Assembly (NCBI GenBank): GCA_038234235.1
Contig: JBBSUQ010000204.1
Span: forward strand, 1 to 5,236
Direction of reading: 5' to 3'
DNA from: JBBSUQ01 sp038234235
GTDB lineage: Bacteria > Bacteroidota > Bacteroidia > Flavobacteriales_D > Crocinitomicaceae
Length of the DNA: 5,236 nucleotides
Positions 1 to 5,236 of this stretch are shown one piece after another. Both the position numbers and the translations under genes were made by a program. The notes under the pieces were generated by a model that was given only the letters and a program-made list of their open reading frames with translations, did no database searches and was not told where the DNA came from. The first letter of the stretch is position 1. Each line of letters opens with the position of its first letter.

Positions 1-125
1 AAAAACAAAACAACATATTTTTTATGTAAATAATCGGAAAGTTGAACTTTTGCAAATTCTTGATCAAAAACTGAAACAGCTTCAAAATCAGGTGCTGACT
101 GACCTACTTGAATTGGTTTTGACAT
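1..125 (-). CDS. ycf42: Ycf42-like 2-Cys peroxiredoxin, N-terminal part (truncated by window edge)
   Basis: The first 41 codons of a minus-strand gene run off the left edge. The ATG is at 125-123. The visible protein starts MSKPIQVGQSAPDFEAVSVF and continues to a KKYVVLF strand. The VGxxAPDF motif (residues 7-14) followed by a hydrophobic beta strand is typical of the AhpC/TSA (typical 2-Cys peroxiredoxin) family, known in red-lineage plastids as Ycf42. Family members reduce hydrogen peroxide and alkyl hydroperoxides in the stroma using thioredoxin-type donors. The peroxidatic cysteine, expected about a dozen residues further on, and the resolving cysteine lie outside the window, so activity cannot be judged. 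No Shine-Dalgarno precedes the start; the leader is purely AT-rich. The gene is co-oriented with ycf39, whose stop is 102 bp upstream, so either read-through from ycf39 or its own promoter is possible. Confidence 0.85.
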   Translation of the reverse strand, partial: MSKPIQVGQSAPDFEAVSVFDQEFAKVQLSDYLHKKYVVLF

Positions 126-162
126 ATTTATTTATAATAAATTAGTTATTCTTTTGTATTAC

Positions 163-191
163 ATATTAACATAAAAATTTTACTTAGACAA
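163..191 (-). promoter_or_regulatory. Candidate sigma70-type promoter for ycf42
   Basis: On the minus strand a TTGTCT box (191-186) and a TAATAT box (168-163) are separated by 17 bases. Each matches 4 of 6 consensus positions of the bacterial-type plastid promoter. Initiation about 7 bases downstream would leave a leader of roughly 30 nt before the ycf42 ATG. In such AT-rich DNA this can occur by chance, so it is a weak call. Confidence 0.25.
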
Positions 192-218
192 TCAAAGGAG
201 AAAAAATATGATAGAAAA

Positions 219-234
219 AATTTAATATTAAATT
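219..234 (-). terminator. Weak AT palindrome plus T-run at the end of ycf39
   Basis: A perfect 16-bp palindrome (AATTTAATATTAAATT) overlaps the ycf39 stop codon at 230-228. On the minus strand it runs into a short T-run (218-213). It contains no G or C and no loop, so the hairpin would be weak. It might mark the 3' end of ycf39 mRNA, but chance in AT-rich sequence is a fair alternative. Confidence 0.2.
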
Positions 235-1187
235 ATTAAGTCTTTTTGCTTATTTTGAGAATCTACATCTAAATTCTCTAAAGTTACTAACATCATTTCA
301 AAGTATTCTCGAAGGTAAGATTCTAAAGATAGTAAATCTGAAGATTTAATTTTGAAAATTTTAGTATTTATTTCAACAGATTTTGTAAATTGTTCATCAT
401 CTTGCAACAATTGTACAAAAGCTAATCTTTCACTAATTTTCGATGTCCACTCGAAAAAGCCTGTTATTTGGCGAAGTAATTTTAATAAAGTAATAGGTAT
501 TAATTTTACTTGTGCTTTTTGTCCTGATAACGACTCACATAAACTAATTATTTCTTCTGAAGCCCAGGCTTTTGCCCCACCTAAAAAGAAAGTTTTATTT
601 TCAGTTTCGTCTAATGAAAGACTTTTAATACAAAATTTAGCAGCATCTTGAGTATTTATATAAGACATTGATAGAGATTCACTCGTCTTCCAAACGGTTT
701 TACCTTCTAAAATTGGAATCGCGTATTGGTTTATTAAAGCTTGGTAGAAGCCTGTACATTGAAAAATCGTATAAGGTACCCCGGAGTTACTTAATACTTT
801 TTCAATATTTGCTTTTTGTTTCATTAAGGTTATGTAAGGATAATTTTCAGAATTAACAATAGAAAAAAAGATAAAACGTTTGATATTTACACGTTTTGCC
901 ATCTCAATTAACATTAATTTACCATACCAATCAACATCAACCATTTTAGCATCGTCTTCTGGACGAGTTGTTGATGCATCAATAATTGCGGTAATACCTT
1001 GAAAAGATAACGGTAAAGTTTCAGGTAAAGTTAAATCCCCATAAACTAATTCAGCACCCCACTCTCGTAAAAAATTTGCTGCACGTTTGTTACGTACAAT
1101 ACATCGAACTTGAAAGCCATCTTCTAGAGCTTTTCTAACAATTTGACGACCTAAGGTTCCAGTACCACCAATAATCAGTAAAGTCAT
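228..1187 (-). CDS. ycf39: Ycf39, NmrA-like atypical SDR protein (PSII assembly/chlorophyll delivery factor)
   Basis: The 319-residue protein is full length for the family. The N terminus MTLLIIGGTGTLGRQIV holds the dinucleotide-binding Rossmann motif GxxGxxG (G7, G10, G13). YGDL (49-52) follows the second beta unit, and NIKRFIFFSI (101-110) forms a later core strand. The segment KANIEKVLSNSGVPYTIF (125-142) is the NmrA/atypical-SDR signature. I see no classical SDR YxxxK catalytic pair, which fits a binding or assembly role rather than an oxidoreductase. In cyanobacteria Ycf39 works with high-light-inducible proteins and chlorophyll synthase during D1 insertion into PSII, and HCF244 is the plant counterpart; the role here is inferred by homology. 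The ATG at 1187-1185 gives the usual short lead into the Rossmann fold and has no Shine-Dalgarno. The last ~20 residues are a polar tail. The gene is divergent from sufB and co-oriented with ycf42. Confidence 0.95.
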   Translation of the reverse strand: MTLLIIGGTGTLGRQIVRKALEDGFQVRCIVRNKRAANFLREWGAELVYGDLTLPETLPLSFQGITAIIDASTTRPEDDAKMVDVDWYGKLMLIEMAKRVNIKRFIFFSIVNSENYPYITLMKQKANIEKVLSNSGVPYTIFQCTGFYQALINQYAIPILEGKTVWKTSESLSMSYINTQDAAKFCIKSLSLDETENKTFFLGGAKAWASEEIISLCESLSGQKAQVKLIPITLLKLLRQITGFFEWTSKISERLAFVQLLQDDEQFTKSVEINTKIFKIKSSDLLSLESYLREYFEMMLVTLENLDVDSQNKQKDLII

Positions 1188-1258
1188 AGTTTCATAAATT
1201 TTTATTTTTTGCGTAAGGTGAAGAGATTTGAAGAGTAAGTGTCTTTCTTCCTTTAATC

Positions 1259-1273
1259 TACTTAATTTAAGTA
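1259..1273. repeat. 15-nt inverted repeat in the ycf39/sufB divergent spacer
   Basis: TACTTAA and TTAAGTA flank a single T, giving a perfect 7-bp dyad near the middle of the 158-bp spacer between the divergent genes ycf39 and sufB. The position would suit an operator or a small hairpin in the ycf39 leader. No known plastid regulator site is recognised, and AT-rich dyads of this size are common. Confidence 0.3.
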
Positions 1274-1287
1274 CAAGCAGACTTTTT

Positions 1288-1317
1288 TTTATATAGTTAA
1301 ACTATTTACATTATAGT
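1288..1317 (+). promoter_or_regulatory. Candidate promoter for sufB-sufC
   Basis: A TATAGT box (1312-1317, 5 of 6 consensus) is preceded at 18 bases by TTTATA (1288-1293, 4 of 6). Transcription would start near 1324, giving a leader of about 20 nt before the sufB ATG at 1346. No Shine-Dalgarno is present in that leader. The call rests on the -10 match and its position. Confidence 0.3.
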
Positions 1318-1338
1318 ATGATTATAAACAAACCTTAA
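1310..1338 (-). promoter_or_regulatory. Candidate promoter for ycf39
   Basis: On the minus strand a perfect TATAAT (1315-1310) lies 17 bases after TTAAGG (1338-1333, 3 of 6). It overlaps the candidate sufB -10 box on the other strand, so the two genes may fire back to back from one site. The ycf39 leader would be about 115 nt and would include the inverted repeat at 1259-1273. The -35 is poor. Confidence 0.25.
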
Positions 1339-1345
1339 ATAAATT

Positions 1346-2791
1346 ATGACGCAATCAGAGAATAATATAAAAAATTTAGTAAATCAACCCTACAAATATG
1401 GTTTTTCTACAGTCATTGAAACAGAAACCCTTCCACCAGGTTTAAATGAAGAGGTTATTCATATCATATCGAAGAAAAAAAAAGAACCTCAATTTATGCT
1501 TGATTTTCGGTTACGAGCTTTTAAAAAATGGCAGCAAATGGACTGTCCTGAGTGGGCCCAGTTGTCCAAACCTGCTTTAAATTATCAGGATATTGTTTAT
1601 TACTCAGCACCCAAAACAAAAAAAGTCTTAAACAGTTTAGATGAAGTAGATCCAGAATTAAAACGTACTTTTGATAAATTAGGAATTTCTTTAAATGAGC
1701 AAAAACGATTAGCCAATGTCGCAATGGATGTAGTTTTTGACAGTGTTTCAATTACAACAACATTTAAAGATGAATTAGCAAAATACGGGGTAATTTTCTG
1801 CTCTATATCAGAAGCTATTATAAAATATCCAAAGTTAATAAAAAAATTTTTAGGCAGTGTTGTTCCTGTTAGCGATAATTTTTTCGCAGCCTTAAACTCT
1901 TGTGCGTTTACAGATGGTTCTTTTTGTTATATACCTAAAAACATAAGATGTCCATTAGAACTCTCTACATATTTTCGTATAAATAATCAAGAATCTGGAC
2001 AATTTGAAAGAACTCTTATTATAGCTGAGGAAGGAAGCTATGTAAGCTACTTAGAAGGATGTACAGCACCCCAGTACGATACAAATCAGTTACATGCGGC
2101 TATTGTAGAATTAGTGGCTTTTAAAAATGCTGAAATTAAGTATTCGACTGTACAAAACTGGTATGCCGGTGATGAAAAAGGGAAAGGTGGTATTTTCAAT
2201 TTTGTAACAAAACGTGGTTTATGTGTAGAAGAAAATGCTAAAATTTCTTGGACACAAGTTGAAACAGGTTCTGCTATTACTTGGAAATACCCCAGTTGCG
2301 TACTAGTAGGAGAAAAAACACGAGGAGAATTTTATTCTATAGCTTTAACTAATAATTATCAACAGGCAGATACAGGAACAAAGATGATTCATATTGGGGC
2401 CAATACAAAAAGTCAAATTATTTCAAAAGGTATATCAACAGGTCATTCAAGCAATAGCTATCGTGGGTTAGTTAAAATTGGGATGAAGGCTACTAATAGT
2501 AGAAACTTTTCGCAGTGTGATTCCTTATTAATTGGAAATCAATCTCATGCAAATACTTTTCCTTATATTCAAGTAAATAACTCAACAGCTCGAGTAGAAC
2601 ATGAGGCATCAACATCCAAAATTGGTGAAGAACAAATTTTTTACTTTTTACAACGTGGTATTAGTATGGAAGAAGCTGTAAGCCTGATTATTAGCGGATT
2701 TTGCCGTGATGTTTTTACAGAATTACCAATGGAATTTGCATTAGAAGCTGATAAATTATTAAGTTTAAAATTAGAAGGAAGTGTAGGATAA
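1346..2791 (+). CDS. sufB: SufB, Fe-S cluster assembly scaffold (Ycf24)
   Basis: The 481-residue protein is a complete SufB, close to the usual length. SufB joins SufD and two SufC subunits in the SufBC2D scaffold that assembles Fe-S clusters in the stroma; SufD, SufS and SufE are expected to be nuclear-encoded. Diagnostic stretches are YLEGCTAP (235-242, with Cys239), ISWTQVETGSAITWKYPSC (300-318) and SQCDSLLIG (389-397). Cys391 and Glu420 (in VEHEAST) are 29 residues apart, the same spacing as Cys405 and Glu434 of E. coli SufB, which are implicated in nascent cluster assembly, so the active-site residues look intact. The C terminus FCRDVFTELPMEFALEA (452-468) is the SufC-contact region of the family. 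There is no intein, intron or frameshift. The ATG at 1346 precedes a typical N terminus and lacks a Shine-Dalgarno. The stop codon directly abuts the sufC start. Confidence 0.97.
   Translation: MTQSENNIKNLVNQPYKYGFSTVIETETLPPGLNEEVIHIISKKKKEPQFMLDFRLRAFKKWQQMDCPEWAQLSKPALNYQDIVYYSAPKTKKVLNSLDEVDPELKRTFDKLGISLNEQKRLANVAMDVVFDSVSITTTFKDELAKYGVIFCSISEAIIKYPKLIKKFLGSVVPVSDNFFAALNSCAFTDGSFCYIPKNIRCPLELSTYFRINNQESGQFERTLIIAEEGSYVSYLEGCTAPQYDTNQLHAAIVELVAFKNAEIKYSTVQNWYAGDEKGKGGIFNFVTKRGLCVEENAKISWTQVETGSAITWKYPSCVLVGEKTRGEFYSIALTNNYQQADTGTKMIHIGANTKSQIISKGISTGHSSNSYRGLVKIGMKATNSRNFSQCDSLLIGNQSHANTFPYIQVNNSTARVEHEASTSKIGEEQIFYFLQRGISMEEAVSLIISGFCRDVFTELPMEFALEADKLLSLKLEGSVG
2775..2788 (+). promoter_or_regulatory. 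Ribosome binding site of sufC inside the end of sufB
   Basis: AAGGA (2775-2779) and AGGA (2785-2788) lie inside the last sufB codons, 12 and 3 bases before the sufC ATG. Neither spacing is ideal. Because the sufB stop TAA ends one base before that ATG, re-initiation by ribosomes finishing sufB (translational coupling) is the more likely route. Confidence 0.4.
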
Positions 2792-3538
2792 ATGGAAACA
2801 ATTTTAGAAGTAAAAGATTTGTGTGCTACTATTAATGATATTCCAATCTTAAAAGGAGTAAATTTAACAATAAGACCGGGAGAAATACATGCAATTATGG
2901 GGCCAAATGGTTCAGGAAAAAGCACATTTTCAAAAGTGATAGCGGGTCATCCTTCATATAAAGTTACCGGTGGAGAAATTCTTTATAAAGGAGAAGAAAT
3001 TAGTGAACTAGATCCAAATGTTCGCTCACATAAAGGAATCTTTTTAGCGTTCCAATATCCAGTTGAAATACCTGGCGTAAATAATGAAGACTTTTTACGT
3101 TTAGCTTATAATTCAAAACAAAAAGCATTAAACAGTAAAGAAGTTGATCCTATCGAATTTCTTGAAGTAATTTCTGAAAAATTAAAAATAGTTAATTTAG
3201 ATACAACATTTTTATATAGAAATGTTAATGAAGGCTTCTCTGGTGGAGAGAAAAAACGAAATGAAATTTTACAGTTTGCTATTTTAGATTCAGATTTAGG
3301 GATTTTAGATGAAACCGATTCAGGCTTGGATATAGATGCGCTTAAAACCATTTCTGAAGCTATTAATCAGTTAATGAACAAACATAAGAGTGTTATATTA
3401 ATAACTCATTATAAACGCTTACTAGAATATATTAGGCCTGATTTTATTCATGTAATGAGAAATGGAAAAATTATCAAAACAGCCGATGCTAGCTTTGTAG
3501 ATATACTTGAAGAGAAAGGCTATGAGTGGTTAGAATAA
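2792..3538 (+). CDS. sufC: SufC, ABC-type ATPase of the SUF Fe-S assembly complex (Ycf16)
   Basis: The 248-residue protein is a complete SufC, a soluble ABC ATPase that drives conformational change in the SufBC2D scaffold and is not part of a transporter. All nucleotide-binding elements are present in order: Walker A GPNGSGKST (37-45), Q-loop Gln88 in FLAFQYPVEIPG, the SufC-type signature FSGGEKKR (149-156), Walker B GILDE (170-174) with catalytic Glu174, D-loop SGLD (177-180) and switch His206 in ITHYKRLL. The FQYPxEIPG and DETDSGLDID stretches separate SufC from transporter ATPases. The start ATG immediately follows the sufB stop, giving a tight two-gene operon with matched dosage. Downstream lie a 34-bp AT palindrome and then trnP on the same strand. 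Confidence 0.97.
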   Translation: METILEVKDLCATINDIPILKGVNLTIRPGEIHAIMGPNGSGKSTFSKVIAGHPSYKVTGGEILYKGEEISELDPNVRSHKGIFLAFQYPVEIPGVNNEDFLRLAYNSKQKALNSKEVDPIEFLEVISEKLKIVNLDTTFLYRNVNEGFSGGEKKRNEILQFAILDSDLGILDETDSGLDIDALKTISEAINQLMNKHKSVILITHYKRLLEYIRPDFIHVMRNGKIIKTADASFVDILEEKGYEWLE

Positions 3539-3560
3539 AAACCTACTGGACAAACTAAAG

Positions 3561-3594
3561 ATAAATTGATATATATATATATATATCAATTTAT
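3561..3594 (+). terminator. Perfect 34-bp AT palindrome with (AT)9 core after sufC
   Basis: ATAAATTGA and TCAATTTAT flank an alternating AT core, and the whole 34 bp is self-complementary around 3577/3578. An (AT)9 tract spans 3569-3586. It starts 22 bases after the sufC stop and ends 7 bases before trnP. Inverted repeats at this position in plastid genomes commonly stabilise or define mRNA 3' ends, so it probably forms the sufB-sufC 3' end. No T-run follows, which argues for an RNA-processing or stability element rather than a true intrinsic terminator. The AT tract may also vary in length between strains. Confidence 0.5.
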
Positions 3595-3601
3595 ATTAGA
3601 A

Positions 3602-3675
3602 CGGGACGTAGCGCAGCTTGGTAGCGTATCTGCTTTGGGAGCAGGGTGTCGCAGGTTCAAATCCTGCCGTCCCGA
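3602..3675 (+). tRNA. trnP(UGG): tRNA-Pro(UGG)
   Basis: The 74-nt gene folds as a complete cloverleaf. The acceptor CGGGACG (3602-3608) pairs fully with CGTCCCG (3668-3674), with discriminator A at 3675. The D-stem is GCGC/GCGT. The anticodon stem TCTGC/GCAGG encloses loop TTTGGGA with anticodon TGG at 3636-3638. The T-arm is GCAGG-TTCAAAT-CCTGC. CCA is not encoded and must be added after processing. With U34 it can serve all proline codons. It is co-oriented with sufB-sufC, 63 bp after sufC, and no convincing separate promoter is seen, so release from the suf transcript is possible. Its 3' end is one base from the stop codon of convergent ycf37. Confidence 0.98.
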
Positions 3676-3676
3676 A

Positions 3677-4210
3677 TTACGATTTTAAGGTTGCTTTAAG
3701 TTTCATTATCGGTAATCGCCCTAATGCGACATTGTTGTTATTGTCATAATCTAAAACTTTATTATAAGTACTTAATGCTTCTTTATACATCTGCTTATTT
3801 TCGTAAGCAAGTCCTAAGTTTGTTAAAGCTAAAGCATAATCAGGCAATAATTTTGTCGCCTGTTTATAATAGTAAATTGCGTTATCATATTGCTTTAGTT
3901 TAAAATAAGTAAATCCTAAGGTGTTATATAAACTACCTAGACCAATTTTATCATTTTTGTCCCAAGTTTTTAAAGAATTTCTAAATAAATTTATGGCTTT
4001 CTCATAAATTTTTTTACGTAAATAAAGTTGCCCTAACTTGTAAAAACTTTCCGAAGTTCGTTCGCTATTTTGAAGGCGGTTTTCTAAAACAGTTAAACGT
4101 TTTTCCACTTTTTGCGTCATTTTTAATTGACCAATAAAGTAAGCACAAATTGCGATAAGGCTAAAAAATAAAATTGAAGAGTAGGCTAAAGGAAAAATAA
4201 GGTTTATCAT
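3677..4210 (-). CDS. ycf37: Ycf37, TPR protein for photosystem I assembly/stability
   Basis: The 177-residue protein has one N-terminal membrane segment (about 6-26, LIFPLAYSSILFFSLIAIC), a charged probable coiled coil (31-51), and then three tetratricopeptide repeats at roughly 53-86, 93-124 and 126-159. The repeats are recognisable from YxxLGxxYxxxxxYxxAIxxYxxAL-like spacing, for example Leu98-Gly99 with Tyr108, and Leu132-Gly133 with Tyr142. This anchor-plus-TPR layout and length match Ycf37, which in cyanobacteria helps accumulate or stabilise PSI, probably on the thylakoid stromal face. The ATG at 4210-4208 is right for the anchor; GAG just before it is at best a weak Shine-Dalgarno. It follows cemA by 48 bp on the same strand and converges on trnP with a single base between. 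The general TPR fold makes function less certain than family. Confidence 0.88.
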   Translation of the reverse strand: MINLIFPLAYSSILFFSLIAICAYFIGQLKMTQKVEKRLTVLENRLQNSERTSESFYKLGQLYLRKKIYEKAINLFRNSLKTWDKNDKIGLGSLYNTLGFTYFKLKQYDNAIYYYKQATKLLPDYALALTNLGLAYENKQMYKEALSTYNKVLDYDNNNNVALGRLPIMKLKATLKS

Positions 4211-4258
4211 CTCTAATAATTTATATAGTAATATTATTTAAAATCAAAAGCAAAAATG

Positions 4259-5095
4259 TTATTCATTCATGTTTCTATAAGTAGCCACTGCTGATGGTGA
4301 GACTCTGTTAAGATAGCGGAAAATCCAATACTTGAAAATAGTATCTAAAATTACGGGAAATGTTGCAATAAAAAGAAAAATAAATTCACGATTTTCAGGT
4401 AGTCCAAAATGACGAAGCAAAGTTTCTAATAAAATCTCCCAACCGTGAGAAGAATGATAACCCACAAAGATATCAGTAAATAAAATAATGAAGAATGATT
4501 TTGCTGTGTCACTTAAACCATATAAAATTTCATTAAAAACTGAATACAAAATTGCTAATTGTCTTTTATTATTTTGAATAAGTGCTATAAAGGTAGTTAT
4601 TCCTAAAGTATCGGCCAAAATATTTTTTATTGAGTCTTTAGTTTCTTTGTTGTAATATTTCGCTACTTCATTAGCTTTATTTCGAATTTTAATATTAATA
4701 CTTTTTACAGATAAAGGTTGTTCTTTCCCAATTAATATATCAAACCGAAGTTTTTCTTCAAAGGTTTGTAATTCTTCAAATGCCCTTATTTGTTGAGACG
4801 GATTTAAAAATATAGCAAATTCTTGCTTTTGCCACCAATAATCTATTAGAGGCCCAAAAATAAGCATTTTGGATAATATATTTATAAGCAAAGGATTAAG
4901 GCATAAAAGAAACAAGTATCGAATTGAAGCTAAAGTTTGGTAGCGTGAAACTCTTAATTCTTCAATAACTGTTTGTTCTCTTATAGGATCTAACTGATTT
5001 TTTAAATTATCAAACATTTTTAGAATTGAACGTGGGATAGGCCCAGTTTTTTCAAAAATAGACTTATCAATATTTCTTAAATGCCAATTTTTCAT
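4259..5095 (-). CDS. cemA: CemA (Ycf10/PcxA family) plastid envelope membrane protein
   Basis: The 278-residue protein starts MKNWHLRNIDKS at the ATG 5095-5093. The frame stays open upstream to a TTG at 5134, beside the trnS end, but the ATG gives the family's normal N terminus and length. Hallmarks are PIREQTVIEELRVSRYQT (37-54), GYHSSHGWEILLE (about 212-224) and the highly conserved C terminus FGLPENREFIFLFI through SPSAVATYRNMNE. Membrane segments are predicted near 58-80, 155-173, 198-214 and 236-259. CemA sits in the inner envelope; the cyanobacterial homologue PcxA is needed for light-induced proton extrusion, and loss in Chlamydomonas affects inorganic-carbon uptake. Whether it is itself the transporter is unsettled. 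No Shine-Dalgarno is seen. trnS lies 40 bp upstream and ycf37 48 bp downstream, all on one strand, suggesting a trnS-cemA-ycf37 transcription unit. Confidence 0.95.
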   Translation of the reverse strand: MKNWHLRNIDKSIFEKTGPIPRSILKMFDNLKNQLDPIREQTVIEELRVSRYQTLASIRYLFLLCLNPLLINILSKMLIFGPLIDYWWQKQEFAIFLNPSQQIRAFEELQTFEEKLRFDILIGKEQPLSVKSINIKIRNKANEVAKYYNKETKDSIKNILADTLGITTFIALIQNNKRQLAILYSVFNEILYGLSDTAKSFFIILFTDIFVGYHSSHGWEILLETLLRHFGLPENREFIFLFIATFPVILDTIFKYWIFRYLNRVSPSAVATYRNMNE

Positions 5096-5135
5096 ACTAG
5101 AAAATAAATAATGATTTCTATAAATATTATACAAC

Positions 5136-5223
5136 AGGAGAGAGGGATTCGAACCCTCGGTACAATAATATTATGTACAACAGATTAGCAATCTGCCGCT
5201 TTCGACCACTCAGCCATCTCTCC
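5136..5223 (-). tRNA. trnS(GCU): tRNA-Ser(GCU), with an irregular acceptor stem
   Basis: This is a class II tRNA with a long variable arm. From 5223 leftward it reads GGAGAGA (5' acceptor), TG, a D-arm of the GCTGAGTGGTCGAAAGC type, anticodon stem GCAGA/TCTGT with loop TTGCTAA and anticodon GCT (5189-5187), a variable stem GTACA/TGTAC, and T-arm GAGGG-TTCGAAT-CCCTC (5158-5142). After the T-stem only TCTCC (5141-5137) remains where TCTCTCC would complete the seven-pair acceptor, so two bases seem to be missing on the 3' side; the next base gives U as discriminator instead of the usual G of serine tRNAs. Identity is clear from the anticodon and arms; functionality is less certain. The gene would decode AGU/AGC codons, which the neighbouring genes use. 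It may lead the cemA-ycf37 transcript. Confidence 0.85.
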
Positions 5224-5236
5224 AAATTTAAACTGC

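Noticed and set aside
352..856. Plus-strand open frames of 99 and 62 codons (352-651 and 668-856)
   Set aside because: They lie wholly antisense to ycf39, have no recognisable protein features, and reflect the composition of the real gene.
1220..1235. Two GAAGAG copies 10 bases apart (1220-1225, 1230-1235)
   Set aside because: Only six bases long and just two copies; no reason to see an iteron or operator.
1521..1751. Minus-strand open frame of 76 codons
   Set aside because: It is antisense within sufB and shows no family features.
2641..3351. Minus-strand open frames of 94 and 81 codons (2641-2925 and 3106-3351)
   Set aside because: Both are antisense to sufB/sufC coding sequence; their apparent proteins are mirror products of conserved Suf codons.
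3566..3597. A trnP promoter made of TTGATA and TATATT
   Set aside because: The boxes are 20 bases apart, lie within the palindrome, and leave only 4 bases before the tRNA; not a convincing promoter.
4220..4247. Promoter-like TTGATT, 16 bases, TATAAA on the minus strand before ycf37
   Set aside because: The predicted start would leave only about 3 nt before the ycf37 ATG, and short co-oriented spacing suggests cotranscription with cemA; chance in AT-rich DNA is more likely.
5096..5134. Upstream extension of cemA to a TTG codon, adding 13 residues
   Set aside because: The extension abuts the trnS end and adds residues unlike known CemA N termini; the ATG at 5095 gives the normal 278-residue protein.
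1..5236. Mobile elements, introns, inteins, CRISPR arrays or novel defence-like cassettes
   Set aside because: All coding frames are accounted for by known plastid families at their usual lengths, and spacers are too short to hold such elements.

Overview
The window is a compact, strongly AT-rich piece of a plastid genome of the red lineage: a red alga or a secondary plastid derived from one, such as an ochrophyte or cryptophyte. This rests on gene content. sufB (ycf24), sufC (ycf16), ycf37, ycf39 and a ycf42-type peroxiredoxin lie together with cemA and two tRNA genes of plastid/cyanobacterial type. Green plastids do not carry this combination, and diatom plastids, as far as I recall, lack cemA and ycf37, so a non-diatom alga is more likely. 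I cannot name the species from the sequence.

Layout from left to right. The 5' end of the ycf42-like peroxiredoxin gene (minus strand, cut by the window edge) is followed by ycf39 on the same strand. A 158-bp divergent spacer separates ycf39 from the plus-strand pair sufB-sufC, whose stop and start codons abut. After sufC comes a perfect 34-bp AT palindrome, then trnP(UGG). One base later, convergently, ycf37 ends. Reading back on the minus strand from the right edge the order is trnS(GCU), cemA, ycf37, all co-oriented with short spacers. No stretch over 300 bases lacks a gene.

Functionally these are housekeeping plastid genes. SufB and SufC form most of the SufBC2D scaffold that builds Fe-S clusters, needed for example by photosystem I. 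Ycf37 assists PSI assembly or stability. Ycf39 belongs to the NmrA-like atypical SDR family that helps PSII assembly and chlorophyll delivery. The Ycf42-type protein detoxifies peroxides. CemA is an envelope membrane protein linked to proton/ion balance and inorganic-carbon use.

I see no undescribed system, mobile element or CRISPR array. The point most worth a second look is trnS(GCU): its acceptor stem appears to lack one CT dinucleotide on the 3' side. Lesser curiosities are a well-spaced Shine-Dalgarno with a five-codon ORF between ycf39 and ycf42, the AT palindrome after sufC, and possible overlapping back-to-back promoters between ycf39 and sufB.
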